A stretch of 64,000 bases of DNA from Sycobia sp. Sy_11 (GCA_018907035.1 JACCIC010000140.1:724501-788500); one strand, 5' to 3'. Positions 37,219 through 47,940 are shown, counted from the stretch's first letter. Notes: a model not told the origin generated them from the sequence alone. A program made the numbers and translations.

Positions 37219-37924
37219 AGCGAGCGCGCATTATACGCTCGTATACATGAGAAAGAGGAGAAGCGTTCCGGGATTAGTGGTTCGATGCGTATTAAACTTT
37301 AGCCCTGTTTTTTCTTCATTCTCCTCCCCCATTCTCCAACCCTGTCTCACGCACGCTCTCTCGTCGCTATCTCTGCCCCGCGCGTCGCGCATATATTTAG
37401 AAATGCTCTCTTGCCGCGGGCTCTCCTGCCGCTCTGGGGAACGGGGCCGGTGCGGGAGGGTGCGCGTCTTTCGTGACGCCGAGCGATCGCGTTTCGCGCG
37501 CGCAAACGCCCGGCCACGGTCGAGGGGCCGAAAAAAATGAATCGCACTTTCACGGTTCGCGGGCGTACGCGGCCGCGTTACACTTCGTTCGCGCTATTGC
37601 CTCACGAACGTTCTTCCAGAAGACAGTGGGTTCGGGGCAAACCTCGGGGCATCGGGCAGAGAGACGAGGTGGCTAGTTAAAGTCGAAGATTTGCGGGCAT
37701 GCGCAAAGGTTGCGCGAGCGGGAGAGAGAGAGAGAGATAGAGAGAGAAATGGCGAGGGGACTGGGACGTATTTATAGCGGAGAGGAATATAAATTGCGCA
37801 TGAACGAACGTTGCGCGATAGGGCTGGACGGACAAGTATTATGTATAGAAACAGTTTAAGCATGCACGTCCATGATTGATTATGCTTACGTTAACAAGAT
37901 TTTTTTCACACTCTTTTTACGGAG

Positions 37925-37927
<3 letters not shown>

Positions 37928-37964
<37 letters not shown>
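37928..37964. repeat. (TA)n microsatellite at a block edge
   Basis: Pure run of about 37 bp at the change to a 4-kb AT-rich block. Confidence 0.95.
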
Positions 37965-37970
<6 letters not shown>

Positions 37971-39640
37971 TAATGAAACAAAGCTCCCCCTGCACTGAAG
38001 AAGCTCCGTGAATGTTTATCTTATTACATATATGTATATATATATAACGTAAAAATGTCCCCGATAGTTACATACCATACGCTACACCTGCTGTGCTACA
38101 GGCAATTAGAGGTAACGATAATCATTACGTATAGTTACTTTTCAAACTTCTTTAACACCGCAGTAAGTAAATGGCTTACGTGATTAAAGTATCAATTAAA
38201 TCATGATTTGAAGCACAAAATTATATAACTTAATATGTGCAAATCGAATAATTTATTTATCGTTTCTCACCCCCACCCCCCATCATTTCATTTACATTCG
38301 ACGACAAATACGTAAAATTTTAACTTCAGATAAATTTTATTGCTATTTTCGACTTCACACGCGAAAACCGATACTATACTAAACAAGTTTCGGAAAACCG
38401 TAAAATAATCACAATTCGCGTAGGAATGTAACATAATCCCGCCTCGAAATTCCATGCAAAACATTTTTTAAGCTTCTAAGTAATAAGATCCTAATTGAAA
38501 TTGTCAAAAATACAATTTTATAATTTATGACCGAATCATATACTTTTGAAAAATTTCGAGTTGCGATTATGTTACTTTCTCATACGCTAGGTGGAAGTAC
38601 GTTATCTTGTTTCCCGCAATATGATCTTTGACTATATCAATAAATGAACTCGGTAAACATTTAATGAAAATTCTCTAAAAATTACGTATAAATAAAGCCA
38701 TGATTATGTTGTACAACGTAAAAGACTGGTATGTCGACTGTTTTATATAGATATTCATAAATAAAGGAATAGTTTTTTTTTCATTATTTTTTATGTGAAA
38801 AGAATTTATATTATAAAGTTAAATAAAATAACATATAAAAATCATATCAATGTATAAATTGCTACGTATTTGTGTGCTATACTGCATATTATATTACGAA
38901 ATAAATTTTCATAAAATTTCTATGGTCACATATTACAATAGCATTAGATATTTTCATTGAGACCATAATTCATGCCTTTATTTTTAAAGACAACAATATA
39001 ATATGTTATAAATTGTTGATGTTATTGTTTTATTTATAATTTGATCACTAAATCTAACTAAGTAAAAAATCCAATGATTTTATATGCATAATGAGAAGCA
39101 ATAATGTGAAGAAGAAATTTTTATTAACTTTGATTACATTTTCTAAATATCTTAAATATAAATTATAATCTAATTGTATCAGTAAATTTTCTAAATATCT
39201 TAAATATAAATTATAATCTATTGTATCAGTAAATAAATCATATTATAAATATTTTTAATAAGAAACTTGTAATTCTTATAAAAAAATATTGAAAAAAAGA
39301 TTATGTGAAAACATTAAATTTCAATATAAATATATCAATGAATTTTTTCTTACATCTTTCCAGTTAGTTAATTAATATAATTAATAACTGTTTTACTCAT
39401 TAATATATTATAAATTATAACACCACTCAAAATATTTGGCCTGTCTGTTATAAAATCTTAGATGCTACCATAATTTGCAATATAAATTATGATAAATATT
39501 ATAATTCAATGCTACCAAAAAATTCTGTTAAATGAGCAGTCAAATAGTACAAGAATTACATATCCGAAATTATCTAATTGTCATTGTTAAAGAAACTATC
39601 AGGAAAACGAAATTCTTATAGTGGTAATATTTAGCTACTG
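37971..39640. other. AT-rich block, no gene seen
   Basis: Stop-dense and extremely AT-rich, especially 38750-39560. It holds the 48-bp tandem duplication at 39138-39235. Confidence 0.7.
39138..39235. repeat. 48-bp tandem duplication
   Basis: The block beginning ATTTTCTAAATATCTTAAAT is present twice head to tail, at 39138-39185 and 39186-39232. The copies differ by one deleted A. So few differences suggest a recent slippage or unequal exchange event in otherwise old DNA. Confidence 0.95.
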
Positions 39641-39800
39641 GCCTGTTAATTTCATGAAGCTAAACTTTGAATTCGGAGCTTCTCATATCTGGAAAACTGG
39701 ATCTTTGGAAAATTGAACAGTCCGAAATTCCTTGAGCTCGTAGAAAAAATTATTCAAGAGATTAGGGATACTCGCTAGGAGAAAAAGCTCAAATTTGCTA

Positions 39801-39932
39801 CCTTTTAACTAAAAAAAATACCACACCCTTGAGATGAGAATTGTACGTCGATAAAAGAAGCTCTGGATGTACTTCCACTACTGTTTGGAGCATTTCCCCT
39901 GCAATTTCTTCGTGTTCTGAATCCTTCATTCT
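39801..39932 (-). pseudogene. LINE reverse-transcriptase N-terminal (finger) fragment
   Basis: Open for 44 codons on the minus strand. The reading GEMLQTVVEVHPELL followed by LSTYNSHLKGVVF matches the stretch just after the conserved APGLDGIPN motif in R1/Jockey-type RTs (…HPE…YN.CL..G.FP..WK…). APGLDGIPN itself is corrupted here (MKDSEHEEIAGEM). A stop at 39798-39800 falls where KRWKRQ..VLLPK would be expected, and further similarity to SSYRP (SEYP) appears just after it. Confidence 0.8.
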
Positions 39933-40206
39933 CCGCATAATTTCACATCTTTGACGAACTTTCCGTTCTTAAACAAAAGTCATCCATTTTTCCAACCGGT
40001 AGCTGAGGATCGGATCCGTCGACATAGTTTCGAAAATGAGCATCGAAGATATTCTGCAGAGTGCTAGATTTTAAGGTGCCCACGTTTCTACCTATTGAGA
40101 TTTTTCAGCAATTACTTGTTACCCTAATCCTTATGGTTCTCTGTCCATATCTCAATCCAGATACAGGAATTTGCATTTAGAATTTGGCTCTCTCTTTTAT
40201 CAACCA

Positions 40207-40524
40207 CTAGATAGGATATCCGTTTCCTTCGGTTGCTTTGGTAGCAAATGAATTTCCACTAGCCTGGGAAAGGATGCTCATTATTGCGTTAGCAATCGTC
40301 TCAGAATGTTCAGTTATCAATAAACTATCGAGTATCTCAACAAGGCTTAGCTGTCTACGTTCAATAGACGTTAGAAAAGTCTCTATCTCTCTCTCTCTCT
40401 CTGTCTGCACCCTTGTAATATTCCATCTGGAAAGTAATAAAATAATAAAATATATAAACTCAATATATTTTATGAAATATATAAAATCAATATCACATAT
40501 ACAAGTCCACGAACCTTTGTTCAC
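40207..40524 (-). pseudogene. Open stretch between the LINE endonuclease and RT remnants
   Basis: A 105-codon minus-strand frame within the LINE body. Its first part is AT-rich insertion-like sequence (many Ile, Phe, Tyr) and a GAGA-type run. The later part (LVEILDSLLITEHSETIANAIMS) may derive from the region linking endonuclease and RT, but I cannot align it with confidence. Confidence 0.35.
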
Positions 40525-40543
40525 TGAAGTTCACTATTCTCTA

Positions 40544-40588
40544 TTTAAGAGCCCTTGCATTCAAGTCTCCGACCACAACTAGCTCACT
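40544..40588 (-). pseudogene. LINE endonuclease motif remnant (VVVGDLNARA)
   Basis: Minus-strand codons read SELVVVGDLNARALK and then a stop. VVVGDLNAR corresponds to the highly conserved (V)AGDFNA motif of the AP-endonuclease domain of non-LTR retrotransposons, in which Asp and Asn are catalytic. A stop follows where AWG or EWG is usual. Upstream frames read similarly to the helix before this motif only after a frameshift. Confidence 0.8.
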
Positions 40589-40671
40589 TTTCCTTTCTCT
40601 AAAAGGTTTCGTCCAAGTCATCAAGTATGATCTAATAGTCACCTATGACTTGGTTTGGATTGATGTAATAA

Positions 40672-40673
<2 letters not shown>

Positions 40674-40727
<54 letters not shown>
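40674..40727. repeat. (TA)27 microsatellite inside the LINE remnant
   Basis: Pure 54-bp run that splits the endonuclease-coding region of the decayed element, so it expanded after insertion. Confidence 0.96.
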
Positions 40728-40732
<5 letters not shown>

Positions 40733-41086
40733 ATAAAAATGATCTTTCATTCATACCTGTGTTCAAATTTATGAGTTATGAATCTATTTAGTCCTGGGTC
40801 GGAAATCCATATGATTGCCATTCCAAAACTCTCTACCTTGTCCTTCTCGCGACAGAGTTGCATCAAAAAGTAATTGACCATCTTGCAGAGCTATGCCTAT
40901 TTGGATCTTATCACAAGATTCTCGCGCATGGTCGGATGGAATCTGGAACCAGTTACAGGTCAGCGTTTCTCTGATTATTTTACCTATATTAAGAAGTCAG
41001 TTGTGATTTTTATAGCTATTCCGTAGCCTCGTAATAGTAATAGTAGCCCAATTGTACACGTAAACTAATTCATCGGGACTATTCTT

Positions 41087-41323
41087 CTAGTCCACTCCTA
41101 GTAGTAGCTTTACCATAGCAGTTTCTTCTAAAACAACGATAGTAGCGCGCTGTTCTGTCGTGTCAAATTGAGTCAGCTTGCTCTCGAGAGCCTCGCGCAC
41201 ATCTACCGCTGTCACGCAACAGTTTAGGACTCTAATGTCCTGACTCGTCTCGAACTCAGCTCTCTGACATTGGCACTCTGTCCTATTGATTTTCATAGAG
41301 CTGAAGTAAACGCTTTCAGGCAC
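41087..41323 (-). pseudogene. LINE ORF1 (Gag-like) C-terminal fragment
   Basis: A 78-codon minus-strand frame. IRVLNCCVTAVDVREAL resembles the VEVRDLD..TT.EEV.EAL stretch before the zinc knuckles of R1/LOA ORF1 proteins, and RATIVVLEETAMVKLL resembles the following TA.V.LP...A.KLL segment. The CCHC knuckles expected next are not recognisable. Assignment rests on this motif order and on its place upstream of the endonuclease piece. Confidence 0.6.
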
Positions 41324-42000
41324 TTAGGTTCATATAAGTACGAATTACTTTTCATTTGCAAAATATCTCAGTAGTTTAAGCAGTAGCAATTTGAATCCTT
41401 TCTGCGATACAAAAATAGAGGTAATGAATTGGATAGTCTTCAATATAAACTCGATCATAGTCACGCTATACTATTCTATCTGTTTCCATTATTCCGATCA
41501 CTACCATATAATTACAAGCTGAAAATTCAATTAATGTTTAAAAAGCTATATATACCGATTATTTAGTATTTGAAAGCAAATAGATTTTCATTGATTAAAC
41601 ATAAAAATTTTTATATTATATATATAGCAAGATAGTGGGAACGGCAATTATATATGTACAAACAGAACTTTTAAATTATATTTAGTTTCATTGAATATTA
41701 GTAGAAAAAAAAAATCTTTCACACTTCTCCTAATATGTTACCTCTATATTTTGATTCATACGCGCATTGTTCTACATCTAAAGTGTTCCTTTACCGCACC
41801 ATGGGTAAGGCCATTGATTATCGAACTTATTACACGATCACGATATTGAAAAAGCGACTACGTGAAAATGTAGCAGACTACTTTCATTTTCTAAAAATTT
41901 CTAAAAATTAAACCCTCCTGACGACCCTTCGATTACTTCCTCGAATCCCGCAATACCCCGGATTTTCCGAATAAGCGCCCATTCGGCATTCCAGAAAGAC
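41324..42000. other. AT-rich sequence, no gene seen
   Basis: Stop-dense DNA upstream of the LINE remnant. CpG content rises after about 41890. Confidence 0.65.
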
Positions 42001-42325
42001 AGATATCGGAATTCAAACTCGCGCAATCGCGCCAGTGCCCATTTCTCGCGCCACCTTACACCTTCCTTTCATATGTACATCTGCACGCGCATACCGCACA
42101 CGTATCTGGAAACTCATCCGCGCGGGCCGCTCGCCGGTGCCCGACGTGCACCGAGGCGAGGCAACGCCGCGCCGCGGGGCGAATCTTTATTATACATTAT
42201 ACATCGCTGACGAAAGACTCGCGGCGGCGAGCGCGCACCGTTATGTACCACCCATTATACCCATCCCTCGTAAAGTAATGCGCGCGCACGATCGGCCGCG
42301 CTAGCGCAATATACCTGATACATAC

Positions 42326-42368
<43 letters not shown>
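42326..42368. repeat. Compound (GT)n(TA)n array
   Basis: Five GT units run into 34 bp of TA, followed by CACAC. Confidence 0.93.
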
Positions 42369-42373
<5 letters not shown>

Positions 42374-42510
42374 CTTCTTCTCATACGCGAAGCGCTCGCG
42401 GAGCGAAGGGGCCGCGTTAAGAGTCAAAAGTTCACGTCCGCGCGCTCGCCCGCTCGCCCCCTCGCCTCGCCGCGTAGGAAGAATTCGCGCGCGATCAGCG
42501 TCGAGGAGGA

Positions 42511-42544
<34 letters not shown>

Positions 42545-42546
42545 CG
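42511..42546. repeat. (GAC)n trinucleotide array
   Basis: GAC units with one GGC interruption. Similar to arrays at 30440 and 36279. Confidence 0.92.
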
Positions 42547-42641
42547 GACGTTTCCCATATACGATGAGAATACGTAATCTGCCGAGGCGGCTTTTGGAAT
42601 ACCAAGTGACATATATATGTGTATGCATGTATCTATGTATG

Positions 42642-42645
<4 letters not shown>

Positions 42646-42689
<44 letters not shown>

Positions 42690-42705
42690 AACACACACAC
42701 ACACA
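42646..42705. repeat. Compound (TA)n(CA)n array
   Basis: About 35 bp of TA followed by CA units with one AA interruption. The order is reversed relative to most CA/TA arrays in the window. Confidence 0.94.
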
Positions 42706-43060
42706 ATACCGACCTCCGCGCGGCCATCACCTATCCGCGGGGCGAGCGTTGCGCGTTGCGCGGCGTAAATGCACGATGCCTTGTAATACATGCATGCATA
42801 CGCGCCCGAGGCGCTCGCATCGCAGGCCAATAAGCCATCGTGCAACAAGACTCGCGGCTGCGGGCCCGAGGCGAGATTTTCAGGCTCGACGGGCAAGTCC
42901 GAAGTGCGCGCGTAACTTTTTTCGCGCACGCACCGGACGGACGGACGGACGATCGACGGATCGGTCATTGACAAGTTCGAGTTGGATTTTGAGTTTATGT
43001 TGGCCGAGAGGGCGCTTTGGTTCGTGATAGCCGCGGTAAAAGGTACGAGATTGCCGAGAA

Positions 43061-44242
43061 AGGCTTGCGAAGTCAAAAAAACAAACAAACAAAAAAAACC
43101 GCGTCGGGATAGTAATTCTAATCCCGATACAAAAGAAATTTAATAATGCATTAATATTCAAAAGCATAAAATGGTCGTGTACAATAATCAGCGTTAACAG
43201 ATATAGTTGGAATTATTACGCACGCACGGTAAATAATGGCTAATCTACCTGCCCACTTGAAGCGGTTGCGCAAAGAATATCTAACAAGCCGCTTGCGATC
43301 GAGCGATCGAGCGCGCTTACTAAGATTAACATAAGTGTTTCGTAGTTCGACGAGCGAGCAAATCGCAATTGTAAAAGTGTATTTGTAATAATTTGTACAG
43401 TCCGACGGTGTACGATCGGGTGATTCTTAAGAAACGATCGAAAAGTAAGGTGAATTTTAGGATTTTATTTTTTCTTTGTTTTTTTACAATGTCAAAAGTA
43501 AATAAACGCCACATATTTTTTTGAAGATTATACTTACTAAGTTTTGTGGAAGCAAATTCAGAAAAAATTGTTCGTTTTTTTTTTTTAATGTTAAAGTTGA
43601 TCTGTATAAAGTTGTTGATGATACTATGAATACGACCAATTCGTCGATCTTCGAGATAGAATTTTCCAAAATTGTGCGAATTCATACGACTAAATTTTTT
43701 TTTTATAGAAGATATATAATTTTTACCGAAGCCAAACTTTTAACGTAAATTAAATATTTAATAATTTCATAAGGCTTCAGATATTCGAATTGTCGCCAGC
43801 GTGTTTCAATGCTGTTTTGATCAATCTTGAAGGGGCCATCAACGCAAATAGATGCTTTTCAGCGTTGTGCCCTGACCATCCGAGAAAAAGCAACGACGAA
43901 TATCACTGATGCGTACATAGTTTTGAACTCCGATAAATTTAATCGATATTCATCGAGTAATTTTAAAGATATGATGGTGGAGATCGCTTTGTGAAAAAAA
44001 AAAAAACATTTTTTTTCAGAAAGCACTTGACAAACATCTGAGGAATGGTCGAGGCAAAGTAACGTACCGATAAATTTCTATATTAGGCGATTCGTATCCC
44101 AATGCATCTTCTCAGTTCTTCTAACTCACCTACCTCGTCGGCTCGGTAAATGGAGTAAATATAATTCATGCGGGGTGTTACAAGTAGAACGCAAGGTGCA
44201 AAATTTTATATATATTGTCTCATATATACTACAAATATTTTC
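43061..44242. other. AT-rich sequence with a coding-like stretch
   Basis: AT-rich and stop-dense, with poly-A/T runs near 43080, 43580 and 43695. The stretch 43821-43991 is annotated separately. No other feature recognised. Confidence 0.6.
43821..43991 (+). pseudogene. Unassigned 57-codon open stretch, possible decayed coding fragment
   Basis: Plus-strand codons run from just after a TGA (43818-43820) to a TGA (43992-43994) with no Met at the start. The peptide is of normal complexity, for example FQRCALTIREKATTNITD and YIVLNSDKFNRYSSSNF. It lies about 250 bp before repeat family A copy 2 and could be part of the same element. No family recognised; chance is possible at this length. Confidence 0.2.
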
Positions 44243-44472
44243 ATCGGTCTTATAGTCGTGTAAAATAATGTATTTGTAATTAAACAATTAAGCAATGGCA
44301 ATAATGACCGTTCTTGTTTATAGTCGCCACCGTAGAATCTGAGATATAAATAGGAATTAGTCTAAAGAATACAGTTAGTAAACAGCAATTTGACTGACCC
44401 CGCCGTCGTTGTCGAATCGATGTAAATTCTGTCCTCCAACGTTTCGTGCCGCTTTGGTCCATCTTCGGGAAC
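44243..44472 (-). mobile_element. Dispersed repeat family A, copy 2
   Basis: Co-linear with 23281-23562. Compared with copy 1 it has small insertions after the first block and keeps the hairpin block ending GGGAACT. An incidental 92-codon minus-strand frame (44280-44558) runs through the whole copy. On the minus strand the hairpin reads CCGAAGA...GAAAC, one base away from the CTGAAGA consensus. Confidence 0.7.
44441..44468 (-). ncRNA. Hammerhead-like hairpin in family A copy 2 (degenerate)
   Basis: Minus strand: CCGAAGA, a GGACC arm facing GGCAC with loop AAAGC, then GAAAC. Taken with copy 1, the likely ancestral form is CTGANGAT, GGACC/GGTCC, GAAACG. Core T is replaced by C and one stem pair is lost here, so this copy should be inactive. 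Confidence 0.25.
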
Positions 44473-44660
44473 TGCTGCAACAGAATTCCAAACGGACGCG
44501 TTCTTAAAACTGGGAATCCGGCGTATGGTGTATGTAAGACGACGAGGGACAAAATCAATGTTGGAGCTACAATTTTTTTAACGTATCATGTCCGCGGTAG
44601 CGGACTAATCCTCACTTGTATCGGTGGTCTTATATACGGACGGAGTGGCGAAGATGTGTA
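44473..44660. other. Unique sequence after family A copy 2
   Basis: Contains a small perfect hairpin at 44590-44605 (GTCCGC, loop GGTA, GCGGAC). No gene recognised. Confidence 0.55.
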
Positions 44661-45038
44661 AATACGCCTACATCCCTAGGCGATAAATCACTTTGAGACA
44701 ATATTTTGGGAAGAGCCGCTCGACACGGGCAGCACGGACCACGCGTCATCTCGCGCACGTAAAAAATATTGTTTTCTTGAATCGGCCTGTACGTGGCCCG
44801 AAGCCGAGGGAAAGAATCCGTGAGGAGTCGCACGAAATTTCTGTCCCGGTCCTCGCACCCTTCGCGCACTATGCCGCAATAGAGATTCTCAAGAGGGAGG
44901 AAGGAATGCCAGCTCGAGGAACAGACAGAGGGAGAGAGAGAGAGAGAGAGTGAAAGCTTTTCTGACTCGAGAAATTTTTTTTCTCAAACGAGAGAATCAC
45001 GTAAGCGTTCCCCTGAGGTGAGAAGCGCGACTAATTAT

Positions 45039-45041
<3 letters not shown>

Positions 45042-45088
<47 letters not shown>
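45042..45088. repeat. (AT)n microsatellite
   Basis: Pure run of about 47 bp. Confidence 0.95.
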
Positions 45089-45091
<3 letters not shown>

Positions 45092-45274
45092 ATTTCCTCG
45101 CGGAGATTTATCTCGCGGGCCGTATCGGAATCCCCGTGTAAAAGTTCACCCTGCGGCGGGAACGGAGCTGCCGTCGCCGCCGCCACTGCCGATGGGTATT
45201 TTATGTAATTCGCGCGGAGGGGAAGAGGTGCCAACGGCGCCACAACGCGCGCAATGGGAAACGCTCCTCTTCCA

Positions 45275-45276
<2 letters not shown>

Positions 45277-45313
<37 letters not shown>
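45277..45313. repeat. (AT)n microsatellite
   Basis: Pure 37-bp run, followed by CATATATATAGATAGATATAT. Confidence 0.95.
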
Positions 45314-45319
<6 letters not shown>

Positions 45320-45465
45320 TATAGATAGATATATGGAATGTAAGTATATATATTATGTATTATATGTGGCGGATTGCGAAAATCTTCGAGAGGCCTCGTC
45401 GTCGCTGCCGGGCGTCGCGTCCCGCTCCAAGGCGGGATTAAAGCTACGAGGGAGGCTGAGAGAAA

Positions 45466-45501
<36 letters not shown>

Positions 45502-46360
45502 CGGCGGGGCTCGACTGTCGCGCTTTTTTTTCCCGACTCTACCTACGCGCAAGCTACGTGCACGCGGAGATGCGCGATTTTTCGAAAAAGCCACGCGCGA
45601 GACGTATCGGCATTCGAAAGTGGCCTTGCGCAATCGCCCCTAGCAGCCCCCCCGCCCGGGCGCCTGTCGCCCCCACCCCCCTCCTCCCTCGCGCTTTTCG
45701 CGGCCGCGTCGCCGATCGGCTCGCTAGCTCGGTACGCAAGGATGCACGCGCGCGCCGAGGCCCGCCGATTCGCCGATACGTCGGCGGCGCGATCGTCTGG
45801 GAGTGATTCAAAACTACCGAGGCCCCGAGATTTGTCGAACCCCGCGCCCCGGGTCGAGGCGAAGCGCGTCTTTCCACACGACGAGTGAATTTCATGATCG
45901 ATGGAAATCAATGCATTTTAAACGTACGCGATGCCCAGATAATGACCGACTACCGAACGGCCCTTGACGACTGTCCAAGAGTACGCATACAGGAATAACG
46001 GAGTTTTAACGAGTGACAGTGCGCGGTCGAAGAAACAACGATCCTTCTCGTCCCGTAGCGACGTCGGCGCGATAAGCGACCCGTTGCGTCTGCGGCGCTC
46101 GCGATCCGACGAAACTCAATTTCATCGACGACGCCGCGTCCCCGGTCAGGTTGGGCCGTTCGCCCGAGGGGACGAAGGTACCCCGAGGTTCATTCGGATG
46201 TATCGAACGTCGCCAAAGCCCCTGCGACGGTTTCCCATCGATTTCTATTGCCTCGAGGCCTGTTTCCATTCGTTCCGTACGCGTTGCGTCGTCGACTTTT
46301 GAACGATGCCGGAAGGATTCGCAATGTATTTCCATGTTTTTTCTTCTTTTCTTTTTTTTT

Positions 46361-47149
46361 TTTTAACTTGAAAATGGCCGCAACAATTTTATCGTCTTCC
46401 GTGTATAAGTACATCCCTGAAATCCATTTCATAACAATTCTTTAACGAGAGAGTCGGACGATTTATCAGACCGAATGACTTTTCCGAGTGTCTGCGTGCG
46501 TGCGTGCGTGTATGTTTCTCTCTGTGAAACGCTTCGTGAAATTGTAAATAAGAACCAAGCGTATCATCGACGAGAGATTAACGGAAACTATGGCGTATAT
46601 ACCGTACACACGTTTTGCAATAATTTTCGTCTAGGGTTGTAAGGAGAAAGGAAGAGAGTATTGAAATATTCTTCTAAACCGACGCGGCCGCACAGCGGTG
46701 TTCGAAATAATTTATTGGATAATTCGTGTAATGTGAATTTTGCGTAACTTATTGCGAATTTTGCGGATTACTGTTACAACCGCCGATGATAAATCGATGT
46801 TGGATGGAACTTGAATTCTTGGAGAATTAGGAAAAATCGTGAACTGTGAATAATTTACGATGCATTGCCGTTATGCTTATCTCTTATATACATTCTCAAT
46901 GGCGGAAGAATATTTCGATACTATCTTTCTAAAATATACCCCACACCATAAAGGGCGCGCGTCCTTTGACCCATTGTCCCGTTCCCAATTCAAATTCAAA
47001 AGTATTAAATCATCGAATTAAAAATTTTTTACCAAAGCGACATATATCTATAATATTATATTATCTAAAAAACAAAAGTCTCCCCCTCTCGTGTTTGAAA
47101 CTTGAACTATTAAATTCGTCTTCGGCGAATTGATCATCAATTTTCTGCA
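46361..47149. other. AT-rich to mixed sequence, no gene seen
   Basis: Contains a short GTGC/GCGT repeat (46493-46510). Otherwise unique DNA without a recognised feature. Confidence 0.6.
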
Positions 47150-47440
47150 GCTCTTGAATTAGAAAAATTCGTAATTTACACGGAGTTTTCATCGTTGCCG
47201 ATCATTAAAATTTTACATTATATCCAATATTAACGACAGTTCGCGTATAAGTTCGGAGAATTCTAAAGGCTCGGACAGCTCGTGTGGCAAATTCGGATCG
47301 ACTCAGTATATTTACGAGTTTGATACCGACAAACTATATTACATGGATTCCTATTTCGGGTTCTCCATACGCTCAGCCAATAGCTATATCGGGTTTTACC
47401 AGGTATCTTTCAAACCACTACGTACACCTATTGCGCTGAA
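47150..47440 (+). mobile_element. Dispersed repeat family D, copy 1
   Basis: Co-linear with 52965-53255 over about 290 bp. Shared blocks include AGAAAAATTCGTAATTT-like sequence, AAAATTTTACAT, AAGTTCGGAGAATT (AAGCTCGGAAAATT in copy 2), GGCTCGGACAGCTC (CCTCGGATAGCTC), and a GGGTTTTACCAGGT-type block near the end. The tRNA-like A box of copy 2 is degraded here. Element type uncertain; a tRNA-derived SINE is one possibility. Confidence 0.65.
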
Positions 47441-47940
47441 CAGAAATGAATTTAATAACTCTCGTGTTTAAAAAGCTGTTGGCGAACGTGTGCAAAAGGT
47501 TCCAAACCATTTCTGTGAAATCAGTTCTATTCGTGTCTAATATTATCACCACTCGGTGACGATAATTAAGATTTTATACAATTGCTTAAAAGATTTTCTA
47601 CAATGTTTTTAACATATTTTGTCCGAAATACGTTGAAATATTTTCAAATTGATTTTGAAATTATTTTCAATACCATCTGTCTATTATTATATTACACATA
47701 TTTCAAGAAGGTTGTTAAAAGTTTTTTGTTTAATTTATATTGAAAAATAGTTTTAAACACTTATAGTATACAATATTATGAAAGTACAACGTTGAAAATA
47801 CCAAGCATTGGGCCCTAATGAAAAATCTAATAAGTTTAATGATCCGAAGAAAAGAAATTATTCGCATACACCCACTCGATATCTCACGGCTAATGGCTTC
47901 GCAATACTATTCATATAACTATTGTAAATCGTATAAAAAA
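47441..47940. other. AT-rich sequence, no gene seen
   Basis: Stop-dense unique DNA leading into the next CpG-rich block. Confidence 0.65.

Larger units (their letters stand above)
35379..37970. other. CpG-rich, microsatellite-dense block
   Basis: Arrays: CATA/CA/TA 35563-35667, AT 35809-35852, TC 36091-36140, GAC 36279-36325, TG 36739-36762, TA 37082-37105 and 37173-37215, GA-rich 37720-37746, AT 37928-37964. A G-rich run lies at 36478-36500. The 264-codon plus frame 35463-36257 runs through four arrays and is rejected as a gene. Confidence 0.82.
39660..41323 (-). mobile_element. Decayed non-LTR retrotransposon (LINE, R1/Jockey-like), minus strand
   Basis: Three coding remnants occur in the expected LINE order on the minus strand: an ORF1 C-terminal piece (41087-41323), an AP-type endonuclease motif (40544-40588) and the start of the reverse transcriptase (39801-39932). 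They are separated by frameshifts, stops, AT-rich insertions and a TA array (40674-40727). The zinc knuckles after ORF1, the conserved RT catalytic motifs (including YADD) and the 3' end are not recognisable, so the copy is incapable of transposition. It stands out as GC-richer than the surrounding AT block. Confidence 0.85.
42001..43060. other. CpG-rich, microsatellite-dense block
   Basis: Arrays: GT/TA 42326-42368, GAC 42511-42546, TA/CA 42646-42705, a short GTAT cluster before the last, and GGAC/CGGA repeats (42935-42952). Frames of up to 177 codons read through them. No gene recognised. Confidence 0.78.
44661..46360. other. CpG-rich block with TA arrays, then a long unique CpG-rich stretch
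   Basis: Arrays: GA 44933-44951, AT 45042-45088, AT 45277-45313, TA 45469-45500. From about 45510 to 46330 the DNA is CpG-rich but free of arrays, which is unusual here. Frames of 112 codons (45964-46302, plus) and 109 codons (46006-46335, minus) overlap there. No domain was recognised in either, so a CpG-rich regulatory region, an unrecognised exon, or chance remain possible. Confidence 0.65.
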
